From positions 62,001 to 126,000 of the forward strand of contig NW_019775787.1 in assembly GCF_001039355.2 (NCBI RefSeq): 64,000 nt of DNA, in the 5' to 3' direction. Positions 1 through 10,722 of the stretch are shown here, in pieces. Position 1 is the first letter of the stretch; each line of letters opens with the position of its first letter. The position numbers and the translations under genes are program-made. The notes beneath the pieces are model-generated. The model made no database searches, was not told the origin of the DNA, and worked only from the letters and a program-made list of their open reading frames with translations. Source of the stretch: Lingula anatina (lineage: Eukaryota > Brachiopoda > Lingulata > Lingulida > Lingulidae).

Positions 1-2
1 AA

Positions 3-986
3 ACCTCGCGTAAGATTGAGACATCTCCGCGTCAAGGCCGTGTGGAACCCAAGAAACAATGTTCCGTGGAAATAATCGTTACAGATTTGACAACTGCGAC
101 ACCTATAGGCCATACTCGCAACGGCGGTGTAGAAATTAGAAACGACGAAGGGCAAATGCGTGTAGGCCTACCGGTAAGATCACGACCACGCAGCAATTCC
201 TTTGATGTGGGAGCAGATATGAGACGGCTGCAGCGATATAAAGCACAGGAAGCAAAAATGGCCGAGGGCACAAAATTGCCCAAATTACAACCTGTTCGTT
301 CTGCATATTCTGAAGGGTCTGAATCGCTTTTGCATCCCGAATGGTCCAAGCATTCCTCCATGGCAAGCTCAGATACTAGCTATCTTCATGGTGCTACCCA
401 GAGAAGACGGGCAAGTTCGTTCGGCGGTATCGAGGTGACAAAGTCGCCAGATGCCTTACGTCGCCGACGGCCAGCGTCTGCGTCTGTGTCTGCCAGGCAG
501 CTGGAAGCGATTGAGGCTCTTGGGGAAACGAAACTGGAACAGATTCGTCCCCACCGAAAATACGGTGCCAGTCAAGCAGGTGCCATTCCATCTCATCTCC
601 ACCCTGAGTTCTTTCATCTTTACTTTCGCGATAATGCACATGGCTGTAGAGACAAAACCAACGACAGTCACTTTGTTAGGCAACGTTCTCATTCAATGGG
701 TGCTTACGACGCAAAAAATTACAGACGGACACATCTGCAAAGAAGCAGGGTCGAGATGGACCCAGATCATCATGGCGTGACGTCAGAATCAGCGCCACCT
801 ATACCTGAGTGCAGAATTATGTCGTCACTTCGTCCTTCTACAGCGGCCAACACGTTTGAGATACAGACGGGAGAACACGGCCTTGCGTCATGGTGTGGAC
901 TGAGTAAGAAAACACTGGGACGAATACAGGCACGGCACCATAAGAGCATGGACGCCATACCAAATGATACGCACTCACACAAATGA
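3..986 (+). CDS. Last coding exon of an unrecognised basic, Ser/Arg-rich protein (5' partial)
   Basis: The frame is open from the first full codon of the window to a TGA at 984-986, giving about 327 codons with no in-frame stop. No ATG marks a start, so this is the 3' coding exon of a gene that begins upstream. The sequence is hydrophilic, with no membrane segment or recognisable fold. It has several Arg-then-Ser clusters resembling basophilic kinase or 14-3-3 sites (RRRASS, RRRRPASAS, RQRSHS, RSRPRSNS). This suggests an intracellular regulatory tail of a receptor, channel or scaffold, but that is inference. I do not recognise the family. A degraded copy of bases 779-878 occurs at 5838-5940, so the end of this exon took part in the neighbouring segmental duplication. 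Confidence 0.65.
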   Translation, partial: TSRKIETSPRQGRVEPKKQCSVEIIVTDLTTATPIGHTRNGGVEIRNDEGQMRVGLPVRSRPRSNSFDVGADMRRLQRYKAQEAKMAEGTKLPKLQPVRSAYSEGSESLLHPEWSKHSSMASSDTSYLHGATQRRRASSFGGIEVTKSPDALRRRRPASASVSARQLEAIEALGETKLEQIRPHRKYGASQAGAIPSHLHPEFFHLYFRDNAHGCRDKTNDSHFVRQRSHSMGAYDAKNYRRTHLQRSRVEMDPDHHGVTSESAPPIPECRIMSSLRPSTAANTFEIQTGEHGLASWCGLSKKTLGRIQARHHKSMDAIPNDTHSHK

Positions 987-2655
987 AATGTTTTTGCTTT
1001 GGGAAGTGAGTGTTGTTTTCAAAATCAGTGCTGGTAGAGCTTGAAAACGGCAACCGAACACCAAATTATACAGTTTTGTGATCTTTTCAAACTCGTCATC
1101 GTCATAAAAAGATTGGCATTTTGCGTTGCTTTAATTTGGATTTCAGAACAGGTAATTTTACTTTCACCCTGTATAATGATAAAACTAAAAAAAATCCATG
1201 TTTCTCTTCCCTTTTTGATGTGAAACAGTTCTCTGGAACAGGTTTACGATCAAGCTGCGAACCACAAAGTGGAGATTCAAGATTCATATTTCAGTGACTG
1301 ATAGAAAAGTCTACTCTAAAGCAATTTCAGTTAATGTTGAGACGCATGAAAACCAATATCAAAAGTTGGTTGTGGCTTTATTTTGAGATCTTAGTTCAAA
1401 AATTGTCAATCCACTCTGATTCAGGGTAAATCAAAAATGTTCCATTTAAACACGGCAGCTGTCGGTCTAGAGAGATAAGACAGTTCTCACTTTTAGAAAA
1501 ATAATCATGTTTGAGTACCTCAAATAAGTATGCTGCTGAAACGAGCTAGTGCCTGAATGAAACGTAACCCTGGGCAGGTTTGAGTTAATTTTTCCAGCAA
1601 ATTGACACACTTTGACATCGGACATTTCAAACTATATTTAACCTGAGAGATGAAGTAGAAATGAAGCCTCCTCGAAAATAATAAAATAAAATAAAAAACA
1701 AACAAACATACCTTTGTGTAATGTACTGAATACATCTGTATATCTTTTATTTATAAGAAATAATTATGATAATTCATAATTTTCTACCGGGTGGGATGGG
1801 TATGAGAACATACTGTAACAATCTGTGTTTCATTGGATTCTTTGTTATTTTTTTGACAAATCCAATGAAACACAACATACACCGACTTATGACTGAATTA
1901 TATGTATGTCTCCTAGTGAATGACAGTGGGTGCGTTTTACTTTGTTTCCTCCTATCATTTGCTGATAACACACAGTCGATACTAAACCAATCATCTTGCT
2001 TGAATGACATATGTTGTTATTCTTGTTATTCACAAATCTCATTCAGCTCCTTACAAAGAATCAAAAACTAATTTTTTAAAATAAAAATTACTCAAGCCGA
2101 CATAAAAGAACACAAAAAAAAAAACAAAACAAAAAAAAAAACAACAGAAAATGACAAAGTTGACAGGTGCCCCTTCCCTAACTTTTACAATAAATTCTTT
2201 CCGTCTATTGTTTCAATTTATTCAGCTAAGCAAGGCTAGAGTTATGTCTCCTTGAGTCCACCCAGATAAATCTTGCATCTGCCAGCGAACACTTAATAAT
2301 ATACAGCAGCATGAGCAACTGGTAATGTAAAAGTAATATATAAGCAGTAAATATTTTACGTACATAGATCAATAAACACTGCTAGGATTTTATTTACAAG
2401 AAAAATGGGTGCCGTTATTAAAGATAAAATCTTTTCGGGTGTTTCGTATACATAATTAATTCATAATGTTGACTTTAGACATATCAGGGAATAAACAACT
2501 AAGTCACGATTAATAGCCTTCACTTCGCAATTCTAACCGCCATTCTAATTTCAAGAGGGAACCATTAGTGTGATTTTTTTTACTAAAATCGAAATCCGGC
2601 ACTGTATAAGATACAAAGCGAACAAGATACGAAAGCACGATTTTTTTTTCTTACC
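987..2655. other. Intergenic region with probable 3' UTR of the first gene
   Basis: AT-rich DNA without a convincing coding frame. The left part is probably 3' UTR of the gene ending at 986; AATAAA-type hexamers occur near 1678-1692. A 16-bp perfect inverted repeat lies at 1824-1874. The stretch at about 2160-2390 is clearly homologous to 10150-10350, in front of the third fibrinogen-domain gene. It is therefore part of the duplicated unit. Confidence 0.5.
1824..1874. repeat. Perfect inverted repeat (16-bp stem, 19-nt loop)
   Basis: TGTGTTTCATTGGATT at 1824-1839 is exactly complementary to AATCCAATGAAACACA at 1859-1874. It could be the core of a small MITE or a hairpin in a 3' UTR. No target duplication was identified. 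Confidence 0.7.
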
Positions 2656-5145
2656 TTATTTAACAAAATAACGTTGCATTTTAATCTTCATAACAGCCCA
2701 GCGTAATAAAACACTGTCTTTGCCATTTCTCCCGGGCAAACCGGAGTGTTTGAACCAGAAAAAGCAATTTGACAAACAGTGCCCCGGAACCGCCATCTTA
2801 CCAGTAAGAGAGACGCCGGTACATGCATTATACCACCATCCACCCTTGAACTTCCGGCTACAGTTCTTATTATTGTCATTGTCAAAGGTATAAAATCTCA
2901 GGAGGTGATTATACCGCAACTTATCTGTTAGGTTGCCCTCAGTAGAATGCGATACGTTTAAAAGGTATTGATCGCCTTCCGAACCAATACGGAAGCGTTC
3001 ACGGATGTTCCAAAAGTAAGTGTCGGTCAGCATGTCCCTGACTTCGATCATTAAGGAATAGTTTCCCTGATTGGTAAGATGATGAAAAGCTTCCAACCCC
3101 AGCCAATGGTCGCGGGCAATGTTACCAAACCCGTTTTTATAAGCTTCCCACGACCTGAAATGCATTTACATACAGCACTATATAAACATTTTTTCTTTCC
3201 ATCTATACCTGTGTCAACCGGCGCTCACCTTTCAACCGCAGGGGCGGATCCAGGATTATTTGAAAGGGGGGGGGTCTGGAACGACAGGCCTTGAATGCGA
3301 AGCCGACCATCATCCTTTTGGTGTGGAGTTTGGGGCCTGCTAAAGGGCCCCGAAATTTTTTGTTTTGAAGAGCAAACAGTGCCTTATGATTCGGTTAAGA
3401 ATTACGATTTAGCTAGTCAAAATACTAATTTCAAGAATATTGGTGTGATATGTTTTTTAGAAACTGAAGGGGGGAAGACCCCCCTGACCCCCCTCTAAAT
3501 CCGCTACCGATCCGGTCCTCACCACTGAGAAGTGTGCACCGGTTGTCACATGTACTAGTACAGGTGGAGTACAACAATTAGTTGGAACAAGTTGTAATGC
3601 TACGAACTTTATGACCCATACTCAATGTATCGGAGGACAACACGAATATCAATTAGAGCTGAGTGCTGCTGAAAGGCACTACATTTATCCTGCCTAAAAG
3701 CTCGCCGATATCATAAGTATGCCTATGTCGTTTATTGAACAGAAACAAAGCTTGAACTTTGGTTAAAAATAAGTCACCTTTGGTTCATTATGCACCAATC
3801 TTCATTGGCAAATATAACTCGATTCCGCTCAGTTTTTAACTTAATTTTTCTCATAATCATAGTTCATGGGTTTTTCTGTTTACCTGTTGAAGTCTAATTC
3901 CGGACCAGTCCTTCGCAAAAGAACCGTCCATCCCCGTTCACAATAAACTTGAATTGCCTTTCTCATGGAATGAACGTGAATCCAAAACACACCACCATCC
4001 ACGTCTGAAATGTAACGGAAATTGACCCATGGCTGTTTCTATAACCATCTAACCATCGTATTCTCAAATGAGGCAAATCTTCGTGGTGCCCTTTATCCGG
4101 GCGCCCTCGTACCACCTGTATCGTACATGTAGTTATTCCTATCTATATTCGCCATAGTTTTCACTTTTGTTTCTTTTTTTTCACCGCTTATATCTGACTT
4201 TACTTCGATATTGCACTACATGAACTCGCCAACATTTTATGTATAAATTCATATAGAGTTTGACACAGCTTGATTCTTATTTTCCCATTCTTAATATGAA
4301 TAAAAAAAACTCTGGCCACTCACAAAAACAAACATTTGATAAACGCTTTTCCAGTATAGGTTTGAAAAATAGGGATTTTTTTGTTTTGAAATTGCACTTC
4401 TATAATTATTTCGACCATTGGGCAAGGAAACATATTGAAAAATATTACTTACTGTAATCAGCACAGTCCTTTGGAATCTAAAACAAATACACAGAAATAC
4501 AAGGTTTTATTTGTCCGCCTGATCCTTTGACCAAGAAATAATAAGCTAAACAAAATATGTATTGCAATTATGAAACTGGTTCACCCTGCCCTTAACTGAA
4601 GTTTGAAACTTTCAATCAAAACACCTAGCTTACCGGGTAGAAGACATCACACATAAAACAGGCACACATTCGAACGAAAATAGCAGCAGTACGACGATTT
4701 TTTTTTTTTTTTTTTTTTTGTGCAAAAGTAATATGAAGGCCGAAGCTCACAAATCCCACGACACCCCCTCCCTTTTGTACGCTCACTATTTTAAAACTTA
4801 GCTTGCCACAAAATGCATATGACCTACCTTCATGTAGTAAGTGCTTTCAATATCATCAACAAGAGATGTGGAACTAGTGTCGAACTCTGTACCTGTATTC
4901 AATTCACATGTCATATCGTCCAATCTCATGTTAAAAGACTTGCACTGAGGGTTTTTCTCACAGAGATTGGCACACTCAACACTACTGTTCTGCGTCGTTC
5001 TGTCCAAAACAGACCCTGACAGAAATTTTCCCCGTTTGAATAGGAACAATCGTGCATTTGGATGCGAACCTTCCTCTGTAATGTGATTCAGAATGCAAAC
5101 TGTGCTGCTCATAGCTAAGCATATCACCAGTAATCTTCCTAACAT
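2656..5145 (-). CDS. PAN-like plus fibrinogen-related domain secreted protein, copy A
   Basis: Exons (5' to 3'): 5145-4828, 4477-4453, 4004-3884, 3154-2656. All boundaries are GT-AG and the joined frame encodes 320 residues. Residues 1-18 are a hydrophobic signal peptide. Residues about 30-104 carry a PAN/Apple-like cysteine pattern (ECANLC, QCKSFN, CEL). The fibrinogen-related domain (FReD) runs from about residue 109 to the end: DCADY start, VYCERGWTVLLRR, NGFG, HWLGLEAFH, an Asp/Asn-rich Ca-site-like loop (DNDNN), GGWWYNACTG and a final MKIKMQ. By family knowledge such proteins are extracellular pattern-recognition or agglutination factors; function here is inferred. A hAT-like MITE sits in intron 3. 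It is the first of three tandem same-strand paralogues. The microexon of 25 nt is supported by exact phase agreement (0, 1, 2) and by conservation in all copies. Confidence 0.85.
3239..3509. mobile_element. hAT-like MITE in the last intron of FReD copy A
   Basis: Begins CAGGGGCGGATCCAGG and ends with the imperfect complement CTCTAAATCCGCTACCG. The interior has G-runs and C-runs near the ends and no coding capacity. The CAGGGGCGG-type terminus is typical of hAT non-autonomous elements. An orthologous copy is at 6815-7097, and the equivalent position near 11315-11340 in unit C lacks it. Target duplication is unclear (AACCR at both sides). Confidence 0.6.
4698..4719. repeat. Poly-T tract in intron 1 of FReD copy A
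   Basis: An uninterrupted run of 22 T. The corresponding region of copy B near 8275 lacks it, so it arose or expanded after the duplication. Confidence 0.9.
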
Positions 5146-6226
5146 GTCTGAAAAGGGGTTCTATAATATTTTCGCGACTAAGAATGTTTTAACACCCGCG
5201 TTATGTCTCCTATATCTCATATACTCATAATACGACTTTCGCCTTTCTCCAAACCTCTCGTGATTTTGAATGATAGTTTTTTCGAGATAACACGAGTTAA
5301 AATAGAAAATTGACTGTTTGTGTCGTTGATTACCATGGCAAAGCAATTGTATATACTTGGCAAACAACATAATGTTAGCCGAGCAGAAAGCGTGTAACAC
5401 GTATAAGTTATGTACGGCCCTTTTAATAAGTATATTTCACACAATTATTGATGTTCTCTCGTGGCGGCAAATGAATACGGCGCGATAATTTACGTATGCT
5501 TCTGAATGACATTAAATAACTCAAACATTTGCTTAAAGGAGAATTTTGGTTTTAGCATAGAAACTAAGTTCCTCCATGTCAAGCTCATAATACTCTCTGT
5601 CCCACCCAGAGGTAGCAGGAAAGAACGGAAATATCAAGGTGACAAAACGCCCTTTTCTACGAGGCAGTTAGGTGCCATTTTGACCCACAAAAATAAAGTT
5701 AAGTCTATACCATCTCTTTTCATCTCCACCTTGATTTGTTTCATAATTGTTTTGTGTTTATGTACAATTTTAAGGCAAAAAATTCAATAAAACACATTTA
5801 AAAAGGGGAAAAAAAAGGATTGTGATGATCCTTGCTCGACGTCAGCATCAGCGCCACCTATACCCGAGTGCAAAATTATGTCGTCAGTTAGTTCTTGTGA
5901 TGCGGACAACACTTTTGAGATATTAATACAGAACACAGAGATAACACATGTATTTTAATAGAACTTTTAAAGCAGCATGACCTACCGGTGAAATCAAGTA
6001 GTATGAAGTACATGAACACAAAATAAGTGTATTTACGTACATCAATACACACAGCTATGATTATTCTTTAAAGAAATCTATTCTGCCAATTACGACAACC
6101 TTTCTTAATTTTCAATCACAAGTTATTCATCATCAAGTCTAGACTTGGATAAAAATTTCTATCAGATTGATACTGATGTAAGATATAAAATGAACAAGAG
6201 ACGAAAGCACGATTTTTTTTCTTACA
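5146..6226. other. Inter-unit spacer between FReD copies A and B
   Basis: Holds the promoter side of copy A (closely similar to 8697-9030 upstream of copy B) and then a junction. After the junction comes a degenerate piece of the first gene's last exon (5838-5940) and 3' flanking DNA of unit B. No intact gene is seen. Confidence 0.6.
5838..5940 (+). pseudogene. Degenerate copy of the 3' coding end of the first gene
   Basis: Aligns by eye with 779-878: both share GACGTCAG, ATCAGCGCCACCTATAC, GAGTGCA, AATTATGTCGTCA, and ACAC(T/G)TTTGAGATA, with scattered substitutions and indels. It has no intact frame and its source lies in the same orientation relative to the FReD gene. It marks the left edge of the second duplicated unit. 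Confidence 0.75.
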
Positions 6227-8696
6227 TTATTTTACAACAAAACCTCGTTGCATTTTAATCTTCATAACAGCCCAGCGTAATAAAACACTGTCTTTGCCAT
6301 TTCTCCCGGGCAAACCGGAGTGTTTGAACCAGAAAAAGCAATTTGACAAACAGTGCCCCGGAACCGCCATCTTACCAGTAAGAGAGACGCCGGTACATGC
6401 ATTATACCACCATCCACCCTCGAACTTCTGGCTACAGTTTATATCGTTGTCATTGTCATAGGTATGAAATCTCTGGAGGTTATTATACCATAACTTATCC
6501 GTCAGGTTGCCCTCAGTAGAATGCGATACCTTTAAAAGGTATTGATCGCCTTCTGAACCAATACGGAAACGTTCATGGATGTTCCAAAAGTAAGAGTCGG
6601 TCAGCATGTCCCTGACTTCGATCATTAAGGAGTAGTCCCCTTGATTGGTAAGACGATGAAACGCTTCCAATCCCAGCCAGTGGTTGCGGGCAATGTTACC
6701 AAACCCGTTTTTATAAGCTTCCCACGACCTGAAATGCACGTTTAAACGGCAGCACTATCAGAAAATTTTTCTTTCCATCTATACCTGCGTCAACCGGCGC
6801 TCACCTTTCAACCGCAGGGGCGGATCCAGGTTATTTGAAAGGGGGAGGATCTGGAACGACAGGTCTCGGATGCGAAGCCGACCATCACCCCTTTGGTGTA
6901 GGGTTTGGGGCCTATTAAAAGCCCCCAAAAATTTTGCGGCGTTTTGAAGAGCAAACAGTGCCATTTGATTCGGTTTAGAATTACGATTTAGCTAGTCAAA
7001 ATTCTAATTTCAAAGCGGAATATTGGTGTGATTTATTTTTTAGAAACTGAAGGGGGGGGACAAGACCCCCCTGAACCCCCCTCTAAATCCGCCACTGAAC
7101 CAGTCCTCACCATTGAGAAGTGTTCACCGGTTGTCACAAGTACTAGAACAGATGGAGTACAACAGTTAGTTGACACAAGTTGTAATGCTAAGAACTTCAT
7201 GTCCCATACTCAACGTATCGGACGACAACGCAAATATCAATTAGAACTGAGTGCTGCTGAAAGGCACTATCCATGCCCAAAAGCTCGCCGATATCATAAG
7301 TATGCCTATGTCGTTTATTGAACAGAAGCAAAGCTTGAACTTTGGTTAAAAATAATTCACCTTTGGTTCATTATGCACCAATCTCCATTGGGAAACTATG
7401 ACTAGTTTTCGCTCGGTTTTTTACTTAATTTTTCAGAATCATAGTTCATGGGGTTTTCCGTTTACCTGTTGAAGTCTAATTCCGGACCAGTCCTTCGCAT
7501 AAGAACCGTCCATCCCCGTTCACAATAAACTTGAATTGCCTTTCTCATGGAATGAACGTGAATCCAAAACACACCACCATCCACGTCTGAAATGTAACGG
7601 AAATTGGCCCATGGCAGTTTATATTACCATCTAACCATCGCATTCTCAAATGAGGCAAATCTTCATGGTGCCCTTTATCCGGGCACCCTTTAATTACCAC
7701 CAGTGCCGTATTCATTGCTATCTTTATTCTCACTAGCTTTCATTTCTGTTCCTTTCTATCACCACTTATGTCTGAATTTACTTCAATATTGCAGTACATA
7801 AACTCGCCAACGTTATGGATTCATATAGGGTTTGCACTGCTTAATTTCAATTTTCACATTTTTATATAAATGTAAATAAAAAACTCTGGCCACTTAGAAA
7901 CGAAAAGTTTATAAACACTTTTCAGGTATTGGATTGAAAAAAGGGATTTTTTAAAATAATTATTTGTATTTTTTATCATTATTTTGACCATTGGGCAAGG
8001 AATCATATTGAATAATATTACTTACTGTAATCGGCACAGTCCTTTGGAATCTAAAACAAATGCACAGAAATAGCAAGGTTTTATTTGTCCGCTTGATCCT
8101 ATGACCACGAAAAAAAAGGTTTAACAAAAGTACAAAATACAAAATATGTCTTGCAATCATGAAACCGGTTCACCCTTAACTGAAGTTTGAAACTTTCAAT
8201 CAAAACACCTAACTTAGAAGACATCACACATAAAACAGGCATTCATTCGAACGAAAATAGCAGCAGTACGACGAATATTTCTTGTACAAAAAGAAGCTCA
8301 CAAATCCCATGACCCCCCCCCCCTTTTGTACGCTCACTATTTTAAAACTAATCTTGCAACAAAATGCATATGACCTACCTTCATGTAGTAGGTGCTTTCA
8401 ACATCATCAACAAGAGATGTGGAACTAGTGTCGAACTCTGTACCTGTATTCAATTCACATGTCATATCGTCCAATCTCATGTTAAAAGACTTGCACTGGG
8501 TATTTTTCTCACAGAGATTGGCACACTCAACACTACTGTTCTGCGTCGTTCTGTCCAAAACAGACCCTGACAGAAATTGTCCCCGTTTGAATAGGAACAA
8601 TCGTGCATTTGGATGCGAACCTTCCTCTGTAATGTGATTCAGAATGCAAACTGTGCTGTTCATAGCTAAGCATATCACCAGTAATCTTCCTAACAT
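6227..8696 (-). CDS. PAN-like plus fibrinogen-related domain secreted protein, copy B
   Basis: Exons: 8696-8379, 8050-8026, 7586-7466, 6728-6227, joined frame 321 residues. Domain order is as in copy A: signal peptide, PAN-like module, FReD with VYCERGWTVLMRR, HWLGLEAF, DNDND, GGWWYNACTG. Exon 1 is almost identical to copy A; one visible change is NTQC for NPQC. The last exon is a mosaic. Its 3' 175 bp (6246-6420) match copy A base for base, whereas 6456-6516 match copy C base for base over 61 bp and differ from A at many sites. This indicates gene conversion or unequal crossing-over among the three paralogues. The hAT-like MITE of copy A is present here too. Probably a secreted humoral factor, by analogy with other FReD proteins. 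Confidence 0.85.
6815..7097. mobile_element. hAT-like MITE in the last intron of FReD copy B
   Basis: Same element and same position as 3239-3509. Termini are CAGGGGCGGATCCAGG and CTCTAAATCCGCCACTG; the right end is better preserved and complements the left as CAGTGGCGGATTTAGAG. Its presence in A and B but not C orders the duplications. Confidence 0.65.
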
Positions 8697-10722
8697 GTCT
8701 GAAAAGGGGTTCTATAATATTTTCGCGACTAAAAATGTTTTAACACCCGCGTTATGTCTCCTATATCTCATATACTCATAATACGGCTGTCGCCTTTCTC
8801 CAATCCTCTCGTGATTATGAATGATAACATGAGTTACAATCGAAAATTGTTTGAATAATTGATTACCATGGCAGAACAATTTTATTTCCTTGACAAACAT
8901 CATATGTTAGCTGAGCAGAAAGCGTGTAACACGTATAAGTTGTGTATGCCCTTTTTAATACGTATATTAATGATGATTATTGATGTTCTCTCCTGGCGGC
9001 AAATGAATGCGGCGCGATAATTTACCTATGCTTCTGAATAATAACTCAAATAATTAATAACTCAAACGTTTGCTTGAAGGCTAAAAAGGTCTTATTGAAA
9101 ATTTCGGTTTTAGTATAAAAACCGAATTCCTCCATGATAGGCTTAAAGACTTTCTATAGTTCCCAGAGAAGGGGTAGAAAAATAGGGGTATCGAGAAGAA
9201 AAAGCACCCTTTTCTACGAGGCAGTTAGACCACATTCTCATACCTAGATCGATCTAAAAAGATCAACCCATCTCCGAGGGGTTTCTTGCTAAATTACGTT
9301 CAGCTTAAGCAGCTCGGATGTCTGGCACGCTTACAGAAGCTTTTAGGGGATAATTAACTACCTGATATGGAAATTTGGTTTTAACTTTACACACTTAAAG
9401 ACCACTTTGAATTAGGTGCAGTTTTCAATTGTCCGCAAGAATGTACATGTAGGAACTGTTAGTCTAGAGATATTAGAGGGTTATCATTTTTCTTTAAAAA
9501 AAAGGCTTCATATCTTCATTGAGATACGTTGTTAGTGCGTTGCTTTAGGTGACATGGACCGTTTTTTTTTTTCAAATTGAAATACTTTGACTTTAATCAC
9601 TTCTTAGTACATTCAATTTGAAAGTAGAAGTACAACGGCTTTCAAACCACCTCTGAAACTAGAGAAGGAAGAGAATAACCGTGCGTCACATGCAGTATTT
9701 CATTTATTCACAAGTATGGCTAGTTTCTTCATAATTTTCTTAAAGTACTTGTAAGCAATGATAGACAACATATGCAGCAAAATGACGGAATTATATCTTC
9801 GAGGTGATACCAGTGGCTGCATTTCTACATCTAGTTTTCCTCCTCTGATCTGCCCGTGCACACAACCGATACTTGAGTAACTAGAGCGCAGACCTCAGCC
9901 AAGGCAGCAAAGTCTCCACCCAATGCCGTTTCACCCCTAAATTTTCATTCTATTATGATTAAGTTTTTTTGATTTCTGATTATTGATTATTTATTGATGA
10001 TTGATCCAGATCACCACCAAAACTTAAGCATCTGTTCATTGGCCCACTTCTGACATTTCCTGAAAATTTCATCAAAATCGGTACATAACTTAGTTGATTG
10101 ATTATTGATCCAGATCACCACCAAGCAGATTTTCCTCTCTGTGTCCTACACGGAACAATAAACACTTTCCGTCAATTGTCTGAACTTATCCAGTGAAGCA
10201 AAGCTAAAAATTTATTACCTCGTGCCCATCCAGTAAAATCTCTCTTCTGCTAGCCAGTGAACACATAATACCACCTGTACAGCACCATGAGCTATGGTAC
10301 ATGTAGTGCACAGGTAATATATAAGAAGTATATTTCACATAAATCAATACATACCGCTAAGATTAGACTAACAAATAAAATGTGCGCTATCCTTTACAAC
10401 AACAAAATCTTTTCCGGTGTTTTGTTTATCATAATTACCCTTAGCAAAATGAAAAGTTTGCAGCAATATTGCAACAATATTGCAGCGGTATTGCTGCAAA
10501 CTAAAAGCTAATTTGCAGCCATATTGCAGCAAACCTGCCGCTAATATGCAAGAAGGAATTGCAGTTTGAACAAATATTGCAGCAAATTTGCTGCAAATTA
10601 TCAGCAAATTTGCAGCAGGCCTGGTATAAAAGATAGTGTTGCAATTTCGAGAATTTCGATCTAGACGAAGTTGACTTTGGTTAAGGAGAAGACAAACATC
10701 TTAAGTGCGACTGGCATTCATT
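8697..10722. other. Inter-unit spacer between FReD copies B and C
   Basis: Non-coding. 8697-9030 repeats the upstream region of copy A. 9240-9370 resembles the interior of the Harbinger-like MITEs described below (GATCGATCT, GCTAAATTACGTTCAGC, GATAATTAACTA) but is too diverged to bound. 10150-10350 repeats 2160-2390. A TTGCAGCAA cluster is at 10455-10620. No intact gene is seen. Confidence 0.5.
10455..10620. repeat. Cluster of TTGCAGCAA / TTGCTGCAA motifs
   Basis: About a dozen overlapping direct and inverted versions of (A)TATTGCAGCAAA and TTTGCTGCAAAT fill 165 bp. The motif is near-palindromic, so the stretch can form many small hairpins. It has no regular period, so it is neither a CRISPR nor a clean minisatellite. 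Confidence 0.65.

Noticed and set aside
10455-10620. Possible CRISPR-like array
   Set aside because: Motif spacing is irregular, there are no distinct spacers, and the host is an animal.
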